Below, piece after piece: positions 52,455 to 62,579 of a stretch of DNA of 64,000 nucleotides (positions are counted from its first letter, which is position 1; every line of letters starts with the position of its first letter). The notes under the pieces were generated by a model, which saw only the letters and a program-made list of their open reading frames with translations, was not told the DNA's origin and did not search any database. The stretch is from Chionis minor. Its lineage: Eukaryota > Chordata > Aves > Charadriiformes > Chionididae. The position numbers and the translations under genes were made by a program. Location of the stretch: the NCBI GenBank assembly GCA_013398295.1, contig VZSF01003321.1, positions 7,576-71,575 of the forward strand. Reading direction: 5' to 3'.

Positions 52455-53093
52455 TTTCCCAGCCTGTGCAAAGCAGTGGGGGCTCTTGCACGTGCTCAGG
52501 TGGCTCATTAAGAGCTCATCCCCTCTAATGAGCTGGGCACAGAAGTGCAGAGACAGGAGGTATGAGCCTGATGGGATGCCTGGAGAGGGTCACCCTGGGG
52601 GGCCACAGGCATCAGAGGTCCCCGCACTGTCCCCTGTGCTCCCTCCCTGTCACCACCAGAGCACAGTAGCCAAAACTCAGGAGCTCCAGCTGCTGCCTTC
52701 GCTGGCCACTCTAATTGCATCCCCAATCTGTCGCCACGCGATGGGGACGACGTCCCGCCATCTGCCTACAACCCGGCCCTGTCCCCGCGCCGCAGGGACG
52801 AGCCCGCAGCCTGGCCAAACGCGTCGGCTCCGGAGCTGCTCATCCCTGCACCCTCCACGGGCACCTCCTGCCCACCCCGGACTGAGCCAGACCAGTCCCC
52901 CGGAGTCCGTGTTCATCCCTAACCCAGCCTGGCCGCTTCACGCGGGGGTTCCCATCCACGCTGGAAGCCTGCGGGAAGCAACCAGCCTTGATGGCAAAGC
53001 TGTGTCCCTGCCTGCCCCAGGACCCTCAGCCCCGCCACCCCCCTGAGAAGGGACATGAGCCGGGGGAGGACGGAGGGGTTTGATGCCCGGGCT
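52455..53093. other. GC-rich non-coding filler
   Basis: Nothing recognised. Confidence 0.5.
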
Positions 53094-53127
53094 GGAGGAG
53101 GAAGAGGAGGAGGAGGAGGAGGAGAGG
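53094..53127 (+). repeat. GGA microsatellite
   Basis: (GGA)n with one GAA interruption. A poly-Ser reading on the - strand is a composition artefact. Confidence 0.92.
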
Positions 53128-53294
53128 GCAGGAGGGCAGCCCAACTCTTTCCCATGCTCCCTCCTCCCCGCTGGTGACGCAGCAAAGGTGGCAGCAATAG
53201 CAGCTGCGTGTCCCAACTCACCTTCCTGGGATGTTTGATCTTGGCGAAGCCTTGGACTGACACAGCCCCCTCCCCACCCCCCACCCCCCCACGC

Positions 53295-53525
53295 TTTTAT
53301 TAGTTTAAACACATGGACGCATGAAAAATAAATGTTGCTCGGCAAAGACAGCGGCAGAGGGCTGGGAAGCAATTAGCATCCAAAGAGGCATAATTAGTGC
53401 TCAGAATGCAAGCGGCAGAGAAGAAATAAAGTAGCATTCGGATGCAATCAGGGTCGTGCCTGAATTACAAACCGTTAACTGAATTGCTAATTAAGCTCAG
53501 TGTGTGAATCACGTCTTATTAAGGG
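53295..53525. promoter_or_regulatory. Strong AT-rich island with several ATTA cores
   Basis: Contains GCTTTTATTAGTTTAAACAC, GAAAAATAAATGTTGC, AGCAATTAGCATCC, GCATAATTAGTGCTC (53390-53397), GAAATAAAGTAGC, CTGAATTACAAACCG, GAATTGCTAATTAAGC (TAATTA at 53488-53493) and GTCTTATTAAGGG. At least five homeodomain-type cores lie within 220 bp. Strong candidate. Confidence 0.48.
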
Positions 53526-53655
53526 CTCGGTGGGCTCGGTGGGCTCTCTGCCATCCGGCCGTGGTGGGACGGAGGGGCAAGGCGGCTCATGGTGGAGGCT
53601 CCTCACCGAGGCGGCACGGGGCTTTCGCCAGCTGCCGGCTCTCCCTCGGCAGGAG

Positions 53656-53744
53656 CACGGTGTGATCTTCGGCGGCGCAGTGCGATCCCCAGCGCTGCAG
53701 TGTGGTGCGATCCTCGGCGGCACGGTGCAATCCTCGGTGCTGCC
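53656..53744 (+). repeat. Degenerate tandem repeat, units of about 22-25 bp
   Basis: CACGGTGTGATCTTCGGCGG, CAGTGCGATCCCCAGCGC, GGTGCGATCCTCGGCGG and CACGGTGCAATCCTCGGTGC form four imperfect copies. Unit length varies. Confidence 0.75.
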
Positions 53745-53884
53745 GTTGGCCCAGGAGGGCAGATGCGACGTGCAGAGCCCTGGGTTTTGGGGACAGTCCC
53801 CACCAGGATGGCAGCAGCCACGTGCTTGCTCTGAGCGTGAGCATGCCCACGGCAGGGCCATGGCATGCAGGGCGACGGCTGCCT

Positions 53885-53960
53885 GCCTGGCCATTAATTA
53901 GCTGTAATTAGCAGGATTCGCCTCATTTTAGCAGTCTGGGCAAATATTTGCCCAGGGAGC
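53885..53960. promoter_or_regulatory. Paired TAATTAGC sites and a 20-bp perfect palindrome
   Basis: TAATTA occurs at 53895-53900 and 53905-53910, one helical turn apart, each followed by GC. Twenty-five bases downstream, CTGGGCAAATATTTGCCCAG at 53936-53955 is a perfect 20-bp palindrome. The exact helical spacing and long palindrome make this the most motif-like short element in the window. Function is inference. Confidence 0.55.
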
Positions 53961-54178
53961 GCTGGCGTGCCGGCTCCCCAGCTCCCTGCAGACCGTGCTG
54001 GCTCCTGTGGGGATAGAGCTGGCTGAGCCAGCATGGGAAAGGGCAGGAGCCGCGTCCAGCCCCTGAGGTCCCCCCGGGTCCCCTACGGCCCCACAGGCTG
54101 CTCCGGCTGTCACCTTCGCTTCCCTCTTAGTGTGTAGGGGAAGGGCCACCCCAGTGGGGGTCCCCCACCCAGGACATG

Positions 54179-54312
54179 CCTGCATCCCCACATCCCTCCA
54201 TCCCCACAGCTGGCATGACTGCATCCCCACATCCCTCCATCCCACAGCTGGCACACCTGCATTCCACATCCCTCCATCCCACCACTGGCACGCCTGCATC
54301 CCGCATCCCCAC
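54179..54312 (+). repeat. 37-39-bp minisatellite, 3.5 copies
   Basis: Copies start at 54180, 54219, 54257 and 54294. Each runs CTGCATCCCCACATCCCTCC then ATCCCACAGCTGGCA with small indels. The different unit lengths (39, 38, 37) show ongoing indel drift. Confidence 0.92.
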
Positions 54313-54451
54313 ATCCCACAGCCCAGGTCCCCGCTCTGGGCAGGGGCTCCCCCGTTTATCAGCCCGGTGCCGCAGCAGCTCCGCGCCCGCAGAAACACGC
54401 GGCGCAGCGAGTGCACAGAGAGCCTGATCCATCGGGGGGGAGGGGGGAGGA

Positions 54452-54630
54452 AGGATTAATTATTCATATTTTATCAAATTCAGACACGTCGTTATAAAGG
54501 TCTAACAAGCTCTTGCTTTGCCCAGGGGGGCAGCTACCCTTGCTGCTTCTCTTTTGCTTTCTAACCCTTTCTCTTTTTTTCCCCATGATTGTTTTTATCT
54601 TCACCTTCCCGTTTCCTTTCTGTTTTCCCC
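54452..54630. promoter_or_regulatory. AT-rich island, candidate element
   Basis: Contains GGATTAATTATTCATATTTT, ATCAAATTCAGACACG and CGTTATAAAGGTCTAAC, then a pyrimidine-rich stretch (54545-54625). The first 60 bp are the best candidate. Confidence 0.42.
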
Positions 54631-55735
54631 AGCGTTTCAGCAACACTCCTCCCTGGCACATCTCTATATGCCCGTGTCCTTCCCCGGCGCTCCGACATCC
54701 CTCTGCGGCGGGCGCTGAGCTGCCGCAGCCCCACTCCATCCGCGCTGGGCTCACCAAGGGCCGGGATCCCCCAGCCTTTCCCTGGAAGGCGAGCGGCAGC
54801 CCTGGCAGCTCCTGGTCCCCAGCCTGGCGAGCTCCTCGCCGGCGCGGGGATGAAAGGCTGACGGCTTCGCTTGAAGCCTCGCAGCGAGGAAAGGTCTTCG
54901 GAGCACCACGGCGATCAAAGGCAGCTCTTCATCTATTTTAATAAGTCTCTGCCGAGGCGCTGCAGTCGGTTCGGTGTGAGGAAGGGGCTTTCCAGAGGAG
55001 ATCAAAGCCCCCAGTGAGCATCGAAGGAGCTGGGGGACTGGGAGGGAGGAGAGGAAGAGGAAGGAGGCGAGGGAGGGAGGAAGGGAGCCAGGGCTGGGGA
55101 CAAAAGGAGATGGAGAGGTTGGAGATGTGGCTCCCAGCAGTGGTTGGAGGCTCCACTCGGAGCTTCGCCGCTGCCCGGGCAGGAACAGACCCTTGGGGGA
55201 AAGCGGTGGTGGGACAGTCTAAGCTCCCCTGTCCTCGGCCACCGCAACAGCCATGAATCATCCGGGCTGGTACCCACCACCGCGCTCGGCACCACCGCCC
55301 CATCCCAGCTGCGCCCGAATCCGGGCACCACAGAGCAGCCTTGGGGCCAGGCGGAGGTGTGGGGGGGATGGAGGGCTGAGGCTGGGCAAGAAGGGCAGCT
55401 GGTGGGGACATGGGCAGATGTCCCCGCTTGCCACGCTGGCAGGAGGCAGAGCGCCACAGGGATGCTCCCGAGAAGGGACAACCAAAGGGTTTGCCCAGGC
55501 ACGGGTGGAGGGAAGGTCCCTCCTGCCCATCAGCGCATCCCTGGGCAGCAGGGCCACCCGCAGGTCCCCGAGCCCCTGCCAGCCCCAGCACAGCCCCAAT
55601 GCCAAAACCCCAGCCCGTGAGGGACACTGCAGGCCTGGGGCACGGCACCCCCCGGCCAGTCCCTGGGCTGGGATCCCTCCACCGAGCTGCGATAGCAGGG
55701 AAAAAACCACAGCGAGAACAAGAGCGAGAGCAGCG
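54631..55735. other. GC-rich filler
   Basis: 54690-54880 is CpG-rich. A small AT patch lies at 54925-54945 (CATCTATTTTAATAAG). A purine-rich GGAGG stretch lies at 55035-55090. No gene recognised. Confidence 0.5.
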
Positions 55736-56010
55736 AGTAAATGTGTGCAGCCCCAGCTCCCGGGGAGAAAACGTGCCGCAAATGAAGATGTGCAGTGCCG
55801 GAGCGTTTATCACTCATCAGCTCCGAGATGGGCCCTTTGGAGATGAAAGCCCTTTTTCTTTTACGGAGGATTTATCAAGTTTTGTTTAAAAATCACCAAG
55901 GAAGATTCCCTATTTGGATAAGCCTCTGGCTTGTGCTGGATTAATGTCCCGAGCCGGGGACTCGTGGCTTCCTGGGAACAAGATAATAAGCAACAGCAAA
56001 CGGAGCGATA
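55736..56010. promoter_or_regulatory. AT-richer island, candidate element
   Basis: Contains GCAAATGAAGATGTGC, GCGTTTATCACTCATCAGC, GGATTTATCAAGTTTTG, TTTAAAAATCACC, CCTATTTGGATAAGCC and GGATTAATGTCCCG, then CAAGATAATAAGCAAC. Non-repetitive, good candidate. Confidence 0.43.
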
Positions 56011-56164
56011 AGGCATGGCGCAGCAGAGAACCGCTCTCCCCAGCCGGAGCAGCCGCCTCACCGGGGCTCCGTGTGCCAGAGGTGCCAGGAGGATTCCTGG
56101 CAGGGAATCGCATCACCCCAGCTGCCCCCGGGGCACAGGATGGGCACGATGCTGGATGCCGCAG

Positions 56165-56275
56165 CGAGTGCTCAGGGACCGCCGGAGCAATGGAGATTTC
56201 TCAAGCACTTGTAACTTTTGGAGAGTAGGTGGGTTTTATTGTTATTTTTTTTCTGAAGGAGAGAAAACACCACGA
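56165..56275. promoter_or_regulatory. Small AT-richer patch
   Basis: Contains CACTTGTAACTTTTGG and GGGTTTTATTGTTATTTTTT. CACTTGTAACTTT recurs in the island at 56970, so the two patches share a 13-bp word. Confidence 0.4.
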
Positions 56276-56860
56276 AACCCCTCCGTGCCGCAGGGCAGAC
56301 ACCTGGCTCTGCAGCAGCAGCGCTTCCCAGCCAAGCGCTTGTCACGGCGCAAGGCAACACGTGCCTGGTGTTCCCCCAGCCCTTTCCGGGAATGGCTCGG
56401 CTGCACCTCGCCGCTGGCACAGCTCAGCCCCAGCAGAGCCGGAGCCGCTGGAGCCTGGACAGGCAATAAACAACCACAGACCGGCTCCGGCAGCGGGAAA
56501 CCCCAGCAAGGTGCTCGTGCTGGTGCAGCAAAGGGGATGCACTGCACAGGGATGCTGCTCCTGGTCCCCACGTCTGGTGCGTCAACGCCTGAGAATATCT
56601 CAGGGCCCCTCTGGGAATTCCAGGCTTCCAGTTCGGTCCTCCACACGCAGCCACACATCCCCAGGAGCGGGCTGGGGCACCAGTGATGCCTCACGTCCCC
56701 GCATCACTTCCTAAAGCCGGCAGGAATGTGGTGTCACCCCAGGGAGGAGCCGGCGGGGACCCCACTCTGCCCTGTGGTCCTTGGCCTGGTGGCAGCGGGA
56801 TCCTCCGCCCCCGTGGCTGCGGCCGTGGCCCCCGCGAGCCCCGGCTGCGCCTCCTCGCTG
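56276..56860. other. GC-rich non-coding filler
   Basis: Nothing recognised. Confidence 0.5.
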
Positions 56861-57060
56861 ACGGCTCAATTATCAGCATTCAGCTCCTGTTTGCCCGCGG
56901 ATCCTGTAATCAACGTCTGCATGTGTATTCTGGCAAAATTAATCATAATTGCTGAAAGCAAGACACATCGCACTTGTAACTTTGGTCCGTTAATTAGGAT
57001 TCTGTAATTGGATACAGCGCTCCCCGTAAATCCAATTACCTGGGATTAGAGCGGCGGCAG
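56861..57060. promoter_or_regulatory. Strong island with inverted GTAATTGGAT sites
   Basis: GTAATTGGAT at 57004-57013 and its exact reverse complement ATCCAATTAC at 57030-57039 flank a 16-bp spacer. Upstream are TAATTA at 56991-56996, CAAAATTAATCATAATTGC and CTGTAATCAACG. GGGATTAGAG lies downstream. The arms could be a paired homeodomain site or a small hairpin. Non-repetitive and sharply bounded. Confidence 0.5.
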
Positions 57061-57489
57061 CAGGGCAGTGGTGCCAGGGCACCGGCAGCGGCACCGTGGG
57101 GCTGGGGTGGCCCCGGCAGGGACACAGCCGGGATGGCCACGCCAGGCTCCTTCCTACCCCTAAAACTTTGTCCTGGCTTTTCTCTTCCCCGCTGCGACGA
57201 GGGGATTTGGGAAGGTCTGGAAGAGCAAATGTGCCTAAATCAAGAGGCGGTGGAAGGATGGTCCCCAGAGCCCCCAGCCCCAGGGCTGCAGGAGACAACG
57301 ATGCTCTCCCAGCCCCGTGGATATCAGAGCCCCTCAGTGCCTCTCTACTGTATGGTCATTACTGCATCCGCGCCCCCAAAATTCCCCAAATTTCCCCAAA
57401 ACCCTCCCCATCCCTCAGCCCCAGCTCGGGAGCCTCGCCAGCCCCCAGCAAGGCTGGCAGGGCAGCCGCACACCTGCTCTCCCCGGCTC
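57061..57489. other. GC-rich non-coding filler
   Basis: Nothing recognised. Confidence 0.5.
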
Positions 57490-57790
57490 CGTAAAGATTA
57501 AATTATTAAAAAAAAAAAAAAAAAGAAAAAGATTTTTTAACTACACTGAACAATCGTCTCTTTTAATATCCATAGATAAAAACTGTAATTGTTTCAAGTG
57601 AGAGCTAGGTAATTTAGGCTCCGTTTTATGGTGTTTTGGACTATAAAGTCCCCGTGCTGAAATCTCCTGGCAGGCTGGTGCAAAAGGCTAGGTTTGCTGG
57701 GGGTTATTTTTATTATTTTATTTAAAGTCAGTTAGAAAATATGGAACAATTACCCTTTAATTCAAGGTGTCCCCAGGGCTTACTCTGCTC
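57490..57790. promoter_or_regulatory. AT-rich island with 17-A run
   Basis: An A17 run (57508-57524) and T-run precede TTTTAATATCCATAG, GTAATTGTTTCAAGTG (SOX-like ATTGTTT), GGTAATTTAGGC, GGACTATAAAGTCC (near-palindrome) and GGGTTATTTTTATTATTTTA, then GAACAATTACCC. Strong candidate. The A-run lacks retrogene features. Confidence 0.45.
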
Positions 57791-58048
57791 CCAGCTCTTG
57801 GAATACCTGAGCATCGTTTGAAGCACAGAGAAAGCAGATGCAGGGGCAGAAGCGTCCGGCAGGGCCCCGAGCTGACGCCGCGCTGTGCTCCCCCAGCACC
57901 CCCATTTCAGACGAGGGCTGGGTCCGTCCGAGCTGCTCCGGCCACGGCCCCACCTGGGCTCAAAACCAGCTTCAGCCCTGGAGGAAGCCCCGTGGAGGGA
58001 GCGGATGGACAAAGGGATGGTGCAGCCAGGGCTGCCCCAGGAAGAGGG

Positions 58049-58899
58049 CATGTCCATGCAGGTGTGTACACACGGTGTGCATGTCCGTACAGGTGTGTAC
58101 ATGCGGTGTGCATGTCTGTACAGGTGTGTACACACGGCATGCTTGTCCGTACAGGTGTGTACACACAGTGTGCATGCCAGTACAGGTGTGTACACACAGC
58201 ATGCATGTCCATGCAGGTGTGTACACATGGTGTGCATGTGCATACAGGTGTGTACACACGGTGTGCATGTCGTGCAGGTGTGTAGACACAGCGTGCATGT
58301 CCATACAGGTGCGTACATGCGGCATGCATGCCTGTACAGGTGNAGGTGTGTACACACGGTGTGCATGTCCGTACAGGTGTGTACACACGGTGTGCATGTC
58401 CGTACAGGTGTGTACACATGGTGTGCATGTCCGTACAGGTGTGTACACACAGTGTGCATGCCAGTACAGGTGTGTACACACAGCATGCATGTCCATGCAG
58501 GTGTGTACACATGGTGTGCATGTGCATACAGGTGTGTACACACGGTGTGCATGTCGTGCAGGTGTGTAGACACAGCGTGCATGTCCATACAGGTGCGTAC
58601 ATGCGGCATGCATGCCTGTACAGGTGTGTACACACAGCGTGCATGTCCATGCAGGTGTGTAGACACAGCGTGCATGTCCATACAGGTGTGTACACATGGC
58701 GTGCACGCCCAAACAGGTGTGTACTCGCACTGTGCATACCCATACAGGTCTGTACACACACTGTGCATGCCCATACAGGTGTGTACACGTGACACACATG
58801 CCCATACCGGTGTGTACTCACACTGTGCATGTCCATACAGCTGTGTACATGTGACACACATGCCCATACCAGTGTGTGCTCGCACTGTGCATGCCCGTC
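58049..58899 (+). repeat. 31-bp minisatellite, about 27 units, spanning an assembly N
   Basis: Unit of 31 bp (for example starts at 58344, 58375 and 58406) built from AGGTGTGTACACAC, GGTGTGCATG and TCCGTAC. A few units are two bases shorter. Because 31 is not a multiple of three and no frame contains a stop, both strands stay open for more than 370 codons and read a 31-residue Cys/His/Val/Thr-rich repeat. This is a period artefact, not a gene. Later copies (from about 58700) are more diverged. The alternating TG/CA content favours Z-DNA and slippage. Confidence 0.95.
58343..58343. other. Single N, probable contig join inside the array
   Basis: The roughly 199 bases ending at 58342 recur without a difference I can see at about 58428-58626, offset 284 bp. 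The first copy stops exactly at the N. An assembler join, merged haplotypes or a real higher-order repeat could each produce this. Confidence 0.85.
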
Positions 58900-59014
58900 C
58901 CTGTCTCCGCGGGTACCACTGCTCACGCAGAGCTGAGGCCAGCCGGGCACGGGGCCGCGTGTGCCTCTCCGCGCCCCAGTTGCCCGGTGGCGGGAAGAGC
59001 TGCAGCCAGTGCTG

Positions 59015-59350
59015 TGATTAACAAACAGGCGCTTCCCAGGTGGTGATGGATTTGTATCACTGCGAAAGACAAACTCACTCACTCGCGCGCCCTGAGCCCG
59101 GCAAGGTTTCCTAACAACATCTTCTCCCCTGTCAGGCTCTAAGTGTCAGCCCTAATCTTGACTGACAGCGGCCGTTTAACACCCGGATTTGTGGCACTTG
59201 CGGAAGGAGCCTCCATTCATCTGCTGTTAATAAGCTCCATCTTCCCCTCAGACCCAGCCCTGCCTCATTAAACTCCCCGTCACACCGGGATGCCGTTTGG
59301 TGAATCCCATTTCCATGCAAGCTCTTTGATCCTCACCGCCCGGATTGCGC
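59015..59350. promoter_or_regulatory. AT-richer island, candidate element
   Basis: Contains GTGATTAACAAACAGGC, GGATTTGTATCACTGCG, TTCCTAACAAC, AGCCCTAATCTTGACTGACA (a second TGTCAGCCC precedes it), CATTCATCTGCTGTTAATAA and GCCTCATTAAACTCC. Moderate AT content, non-repetitive. Confidence 0.4.
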
Positions 59351-60485
59351 CATCCCACACGCCTGTCACAAACGCCACCTCCATTCCCCAGCCTGGCCAG
59401 GAGCCCCAGCGAGTGACAGGGATGGTGACAGCCATTCGCACCCCGTGGCAGAGCGTATTTTCCTCCCTGGGAAGGACAGGATCTTCCCAGCCACTCTCGG
59501 CGGCAGGGAACAGCCTCCCCTCTCAGCTTTCACCACCCGCACATATCTGATGTCCTTGTCCCCGCAGGTCCCTGGAGGCCTGAAGGATAAAAGACCATCA
59601 AGCCGTGCTGGGTCCCTTCCCAGACAGCTGCAGAGCACCGGGAGCAGGGTAGGGGGAGTGGGGTGGTGGGGGAGACCCCAAGCCCCATCCTGGCCACCCC
59701 ATCCCTGTCCCTGCTGCCAGAGCTGGGGACGCTGCTGCCCACATGGGTGGAAAATGGGGAAAAAAAGGGAAAGGCAGGGAGGGAGCAGGCTGGAGGTGCC
59801 AGCGGCATCCCCAGTGTCACCTGCTGGCCAAAGCCACTTGGCCCTTTGCTGGGGACTCTCTGGGGACGCAACAGACCCTCCCCTCGTGGCGCTGGGCTGC
59901 AAAGCCCCATCTCGGCACCTGGACACACGGACAGTCCTTGCACACACGCACAGACGTAGCTGACACATGGCGTCAGAGGCCAGGAGCCACGCAGCCCCTC
60001 TGTGCATCCCGCTGTGCCCCCGTCTCTCCTTGAGCAGAAAAGGAACGGATCGTTCCCCCAGGGGGAGAGCAGACGGGAGTTCTAACCCTTGTTTTTCCTG
60101 CGGACGTGCTCCCGAAGTGCTGCGCTCTCCGAATTATTCTCCTGCCACGAATCCCCTGCGCACCACTTCCAATGCTGGGCTTCGGAAAGGCGAAAGCCAG
60201 CACGTCTCAGGGTGCTCACCCCGTCTCCCACAGCCCCCACAGCACCCGAAACCCACTGCACCGCGGCGTGCTGGCTCTGCAGCCCGGGCAGGCACAGCCT
60301 GCGTGGCACCGCTGCAGCTGCATGCGGCGGGCACCGCCGTGCCAAGCCTGCTGCTGCCCTCTGCTGCCAGGGAAATCCTCCTCCCAGGACAGAGCTGCCC
60401 ACAATGGCTAGTTCCACCTGAATCCCATGGCCTCAGCCTGTCCATCACGGCCCTGCTGCTGCCCCAGTCCTGGGCTGGCTCCGCA
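59351..60485. other. GC-rich non-coding filler
   Basis: Ordinary sequence apart from a CTCF-like word at 60356. No gene recognised. Confidence 0.5.
60356..60367 (-). promoter_or_regulatory. CTCF-like core, - orientation
   Basis: GCCCTCTGCTGC matches 11 of 12 positions of the reverse core GCCMYCTRSTGG. It lies just upstream of the 24-bp array. Weak on its own. Confidence 0.27.
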
Positions 60486-60866
60486 CCCCAGGACAGGGAT
60501 GCTCTGAACCCCAGCGCAGGGATGCTCCGCACCGCCAGGACAGGGATGCTCTGAATCCTGGCACAGGGATGCTCTGCACCCCCAGGACAGGGGTCCTCCG
60601 CACCGCCAGGACAGGGATGCTCTGAATCCTGGCACAGGGATGCTCTGCACCCCCAGGACAGGGGTCCTCCACACCCCCAGGACAGGGATGCTCTGTGTCC
60701 CCGGGACAGGGATGCTCTGAACCCCAGAGAAAGGATGCTCCGTGCCACTGGGATAGGGATGCTCCACACCCCCGGGGCAGGGATGCTCCATGTCCCCAGG
60801 ACGGGGATGCTCCGAACCCTCGCGGCAGGGATGCTCCGTGCCCCTGGGCCAGGGATGCTGCGCAGG
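60486..60866 (+). repeat. 23-24-bp minisatellite, about 16 units, with internal 71-bp duplication
   Basis: Each unit starts CAGGGATGCTC and ends with a CCC-rich variable tail. Unit starts at 60495, 60518, 60542, 60565 and 60589 show alternating 23 and 24 bp. A three-unit block of 71 bp starting near 60537 is repeated almost exactly from 60608, a small higher-order repeat. On the - strand it reads as a Ser-Ile-Pro-rich repeat. Composition artefact. Confidence 0.94.
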
Positions 60867-61304
60867 AGCTGCAAACATCGGCCCTGGAGATGGGCAGGAG
60901 GCTGGGGGTCTCCCACTCCCAGTGCACGCAGGAGAGCTGGTGTGGAGCACCGCGACCACCTGGAAGGGGTAAGGGACGAGCCTGGGCTCGGGGCACTACA
61001 AGCAAGGAGATAAAACACTTTGGGGATGGGAAACCTCCCTCAGCTGAGACCCCCTGGGCTGGGGCTGAGCATCCCTGAAGAGACAGGACGAGGGCTGTGT
61101 CTGCACAGCCACGCGACGGGCCGAGGACACCAGCCCCCACGGATGGGACGGGGGTCCCGGCCGCATCCCCGCTGCCGGGGAGCCGAGCTCAGCACGTCCG
61201 GCCGAGGCAGGGCTGGACCAGGCGTCCCTGCGCTCCCGACCCCACGCCACGACCTGCTGCACCGCCTCGCTGATCCCCTGCCAGCCTTCCCAGCGCAGGC
61301 GGTC
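60867..61304. other. GC-rich non-coding filler
   Basis: Nothing recognised. Confidence 0.5.
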
Positions 61305-61420
61305 CTGTTAACATAATTAATTATAGCAGGGGCTCGTGGCTCATCTAATTATAAATGGGCCTAGTTTTGATTTTCCTTTTAATTAATTTGTATTATTTAC
61401 ACGCAGCAACAGCTGCCCGG
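61305..61420. promoter_or_regulatory. Densest TAATTA cluster in the window
   Basis: TAATTA cores lie at 61314-61319, 61346-61351 and 61380-61385, with overlapping ATTAAT words. Between them are GGGCCTAGTTTTG and TTTTCCTTTTAATTAATTTG, followed by TATTATTTACACG. Three cores sit 32-34 bp apart, about three helical turns. Bounded by GC-rich filler. Strong candidate homeodomain-bound enhancer. Confidence 0.5.
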
Positions 61421-62579
61421 GCAGAAGTCAGGGGAAATGTCTCCTCGCCGCTTGGCACGGAGCAGGTCCCGAAGGAAAGGGGTGGCCGGAGCTGACACCT
61501 TGGTGACAGCACCCCACAGCCCAGGGCATGGCGGGGGGGACAAGGTGGGGTGCCACAAGGCTGTGGGAAGGGGGAGCAAGCCCAGCTGCTTTGGGGGTCA
61601 ATTAGCATTAAGCTGATTGCTCGTCCTGCAGTGGGACATGGAGCGGCCACCCAGGGACAGCAGCTCCCACCACAAAGCGCCATCATCCCGCAGGGACGTG
61701 CCCTCCCCTGGGGACCCCATCGGCCGTGTCCCCACCGAAGGGGCCCCAAAGGGAGGTGGTGGTGCCGTGGGGACCCCAAAGGGAGCCCGGCTGCCAGACC
61801 TCACTAGAGGGCAGCAAAATGCTGCCGTTCCCAGGGCTGGTGACGCGGGGCCACCGGTCCCAGGTGCTGGTAGCCACATCCTCTTTGGGGGGCCCCCACC
61901 ACTTGCCCACCAGGACTTGGAGGCAGCTTTTCCCATCGCTCCTGGTCTCCTCTGAACAGGGAGCTGCCAGCTTCTGGCTTTGCCTCCCCGCCAGCCGCGG
62001 GGGATGCTCGGCAGAGGCCAGCTCACTGCGTCCTGGGCACCCAGACCCCGGCACGTGGGCTTGGCTGGGCGATGCCGAAGGTGACAGTGTCCCAGCAGCG
62101 AGCGGCCAGCCAGCAGGTGCTGCTGGGGAAACGGGCCGAAGAGGGGCTCAAGACCCCGCAGGACCAGACCCCAGCTCTGCCAGAGACCTGCCAAACCCTC
62201 CCTGAAGCTGCAAGTTTCCCTCCAAATTCCTAATTTCAGGCTCAAAAGGCGAGACCCGTGGCCGAACAAGACAGCGCTGGGTGCTGCCTGCGCCCTGCTC
62301 CCCTTGGCTCCCGGGAAAACCTCACCCGTGCTGCAAAGCGCTCCGCCAGCAGCACCGGTGACACCACACACGCAAGCGGGACCGAGTGACAGTCCCCGCC
62401 GGCCGGCGGGCTGCGGGCGCCCGGACTCTGCGGCTCAGAGCAGCCCAGCCACGGGGTCACCGCCGCAGCCCCCAGAGAGGCGAGAGGCGAAGGCGACCAG
62501 GGCAGACACATCCAGGATTGCGGCCGAGAAGAAGTGAAACCCCTGGCCACAGCATTTCCAGCACCGGCAGGCTGCCTGC
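61421..62579. other. GC-rich non-coding filler
   Basis: A small patch GGGTCAATTAGCATTAAGC lies near 61598. A CTCF-like word at 61801 is listed separately. CpG-rich at 62340-62480. No gene recognised. Confidence 0.5.
61801..61812 (+). promoter_or_regulatory. CTCF-like core, + orientation
   Basis: TCACTAGAGGGC matches 11 of 12 core positions and is followed by AGCA, which fits the usual downstream preference. The best of the three CTCF-like words in the window. Confidence 0.33.

Noticed and set aside
57508..57524. A17 run as the tail of a processed pseudogene or SINE
   Set aside because: No recognisable upstream gene copy, no target-site duplication seen, and the flanks look like an AT-rich element.
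57885..59021. Open frames of about 380 codons on both strands encoding a Cys/His-rich 31-residue repeat
   Set aside because: Produced by a stop-free 31-bp DNA repeat read through all three frames. Both strands are equally open, and the assembly is uncertain at 58343.
60134..61140. Long - strand frames rich in Ser-Ile-Pro-Val repeats
   Set aside because: Derived from the 23-24-bp array. No family resemblance.
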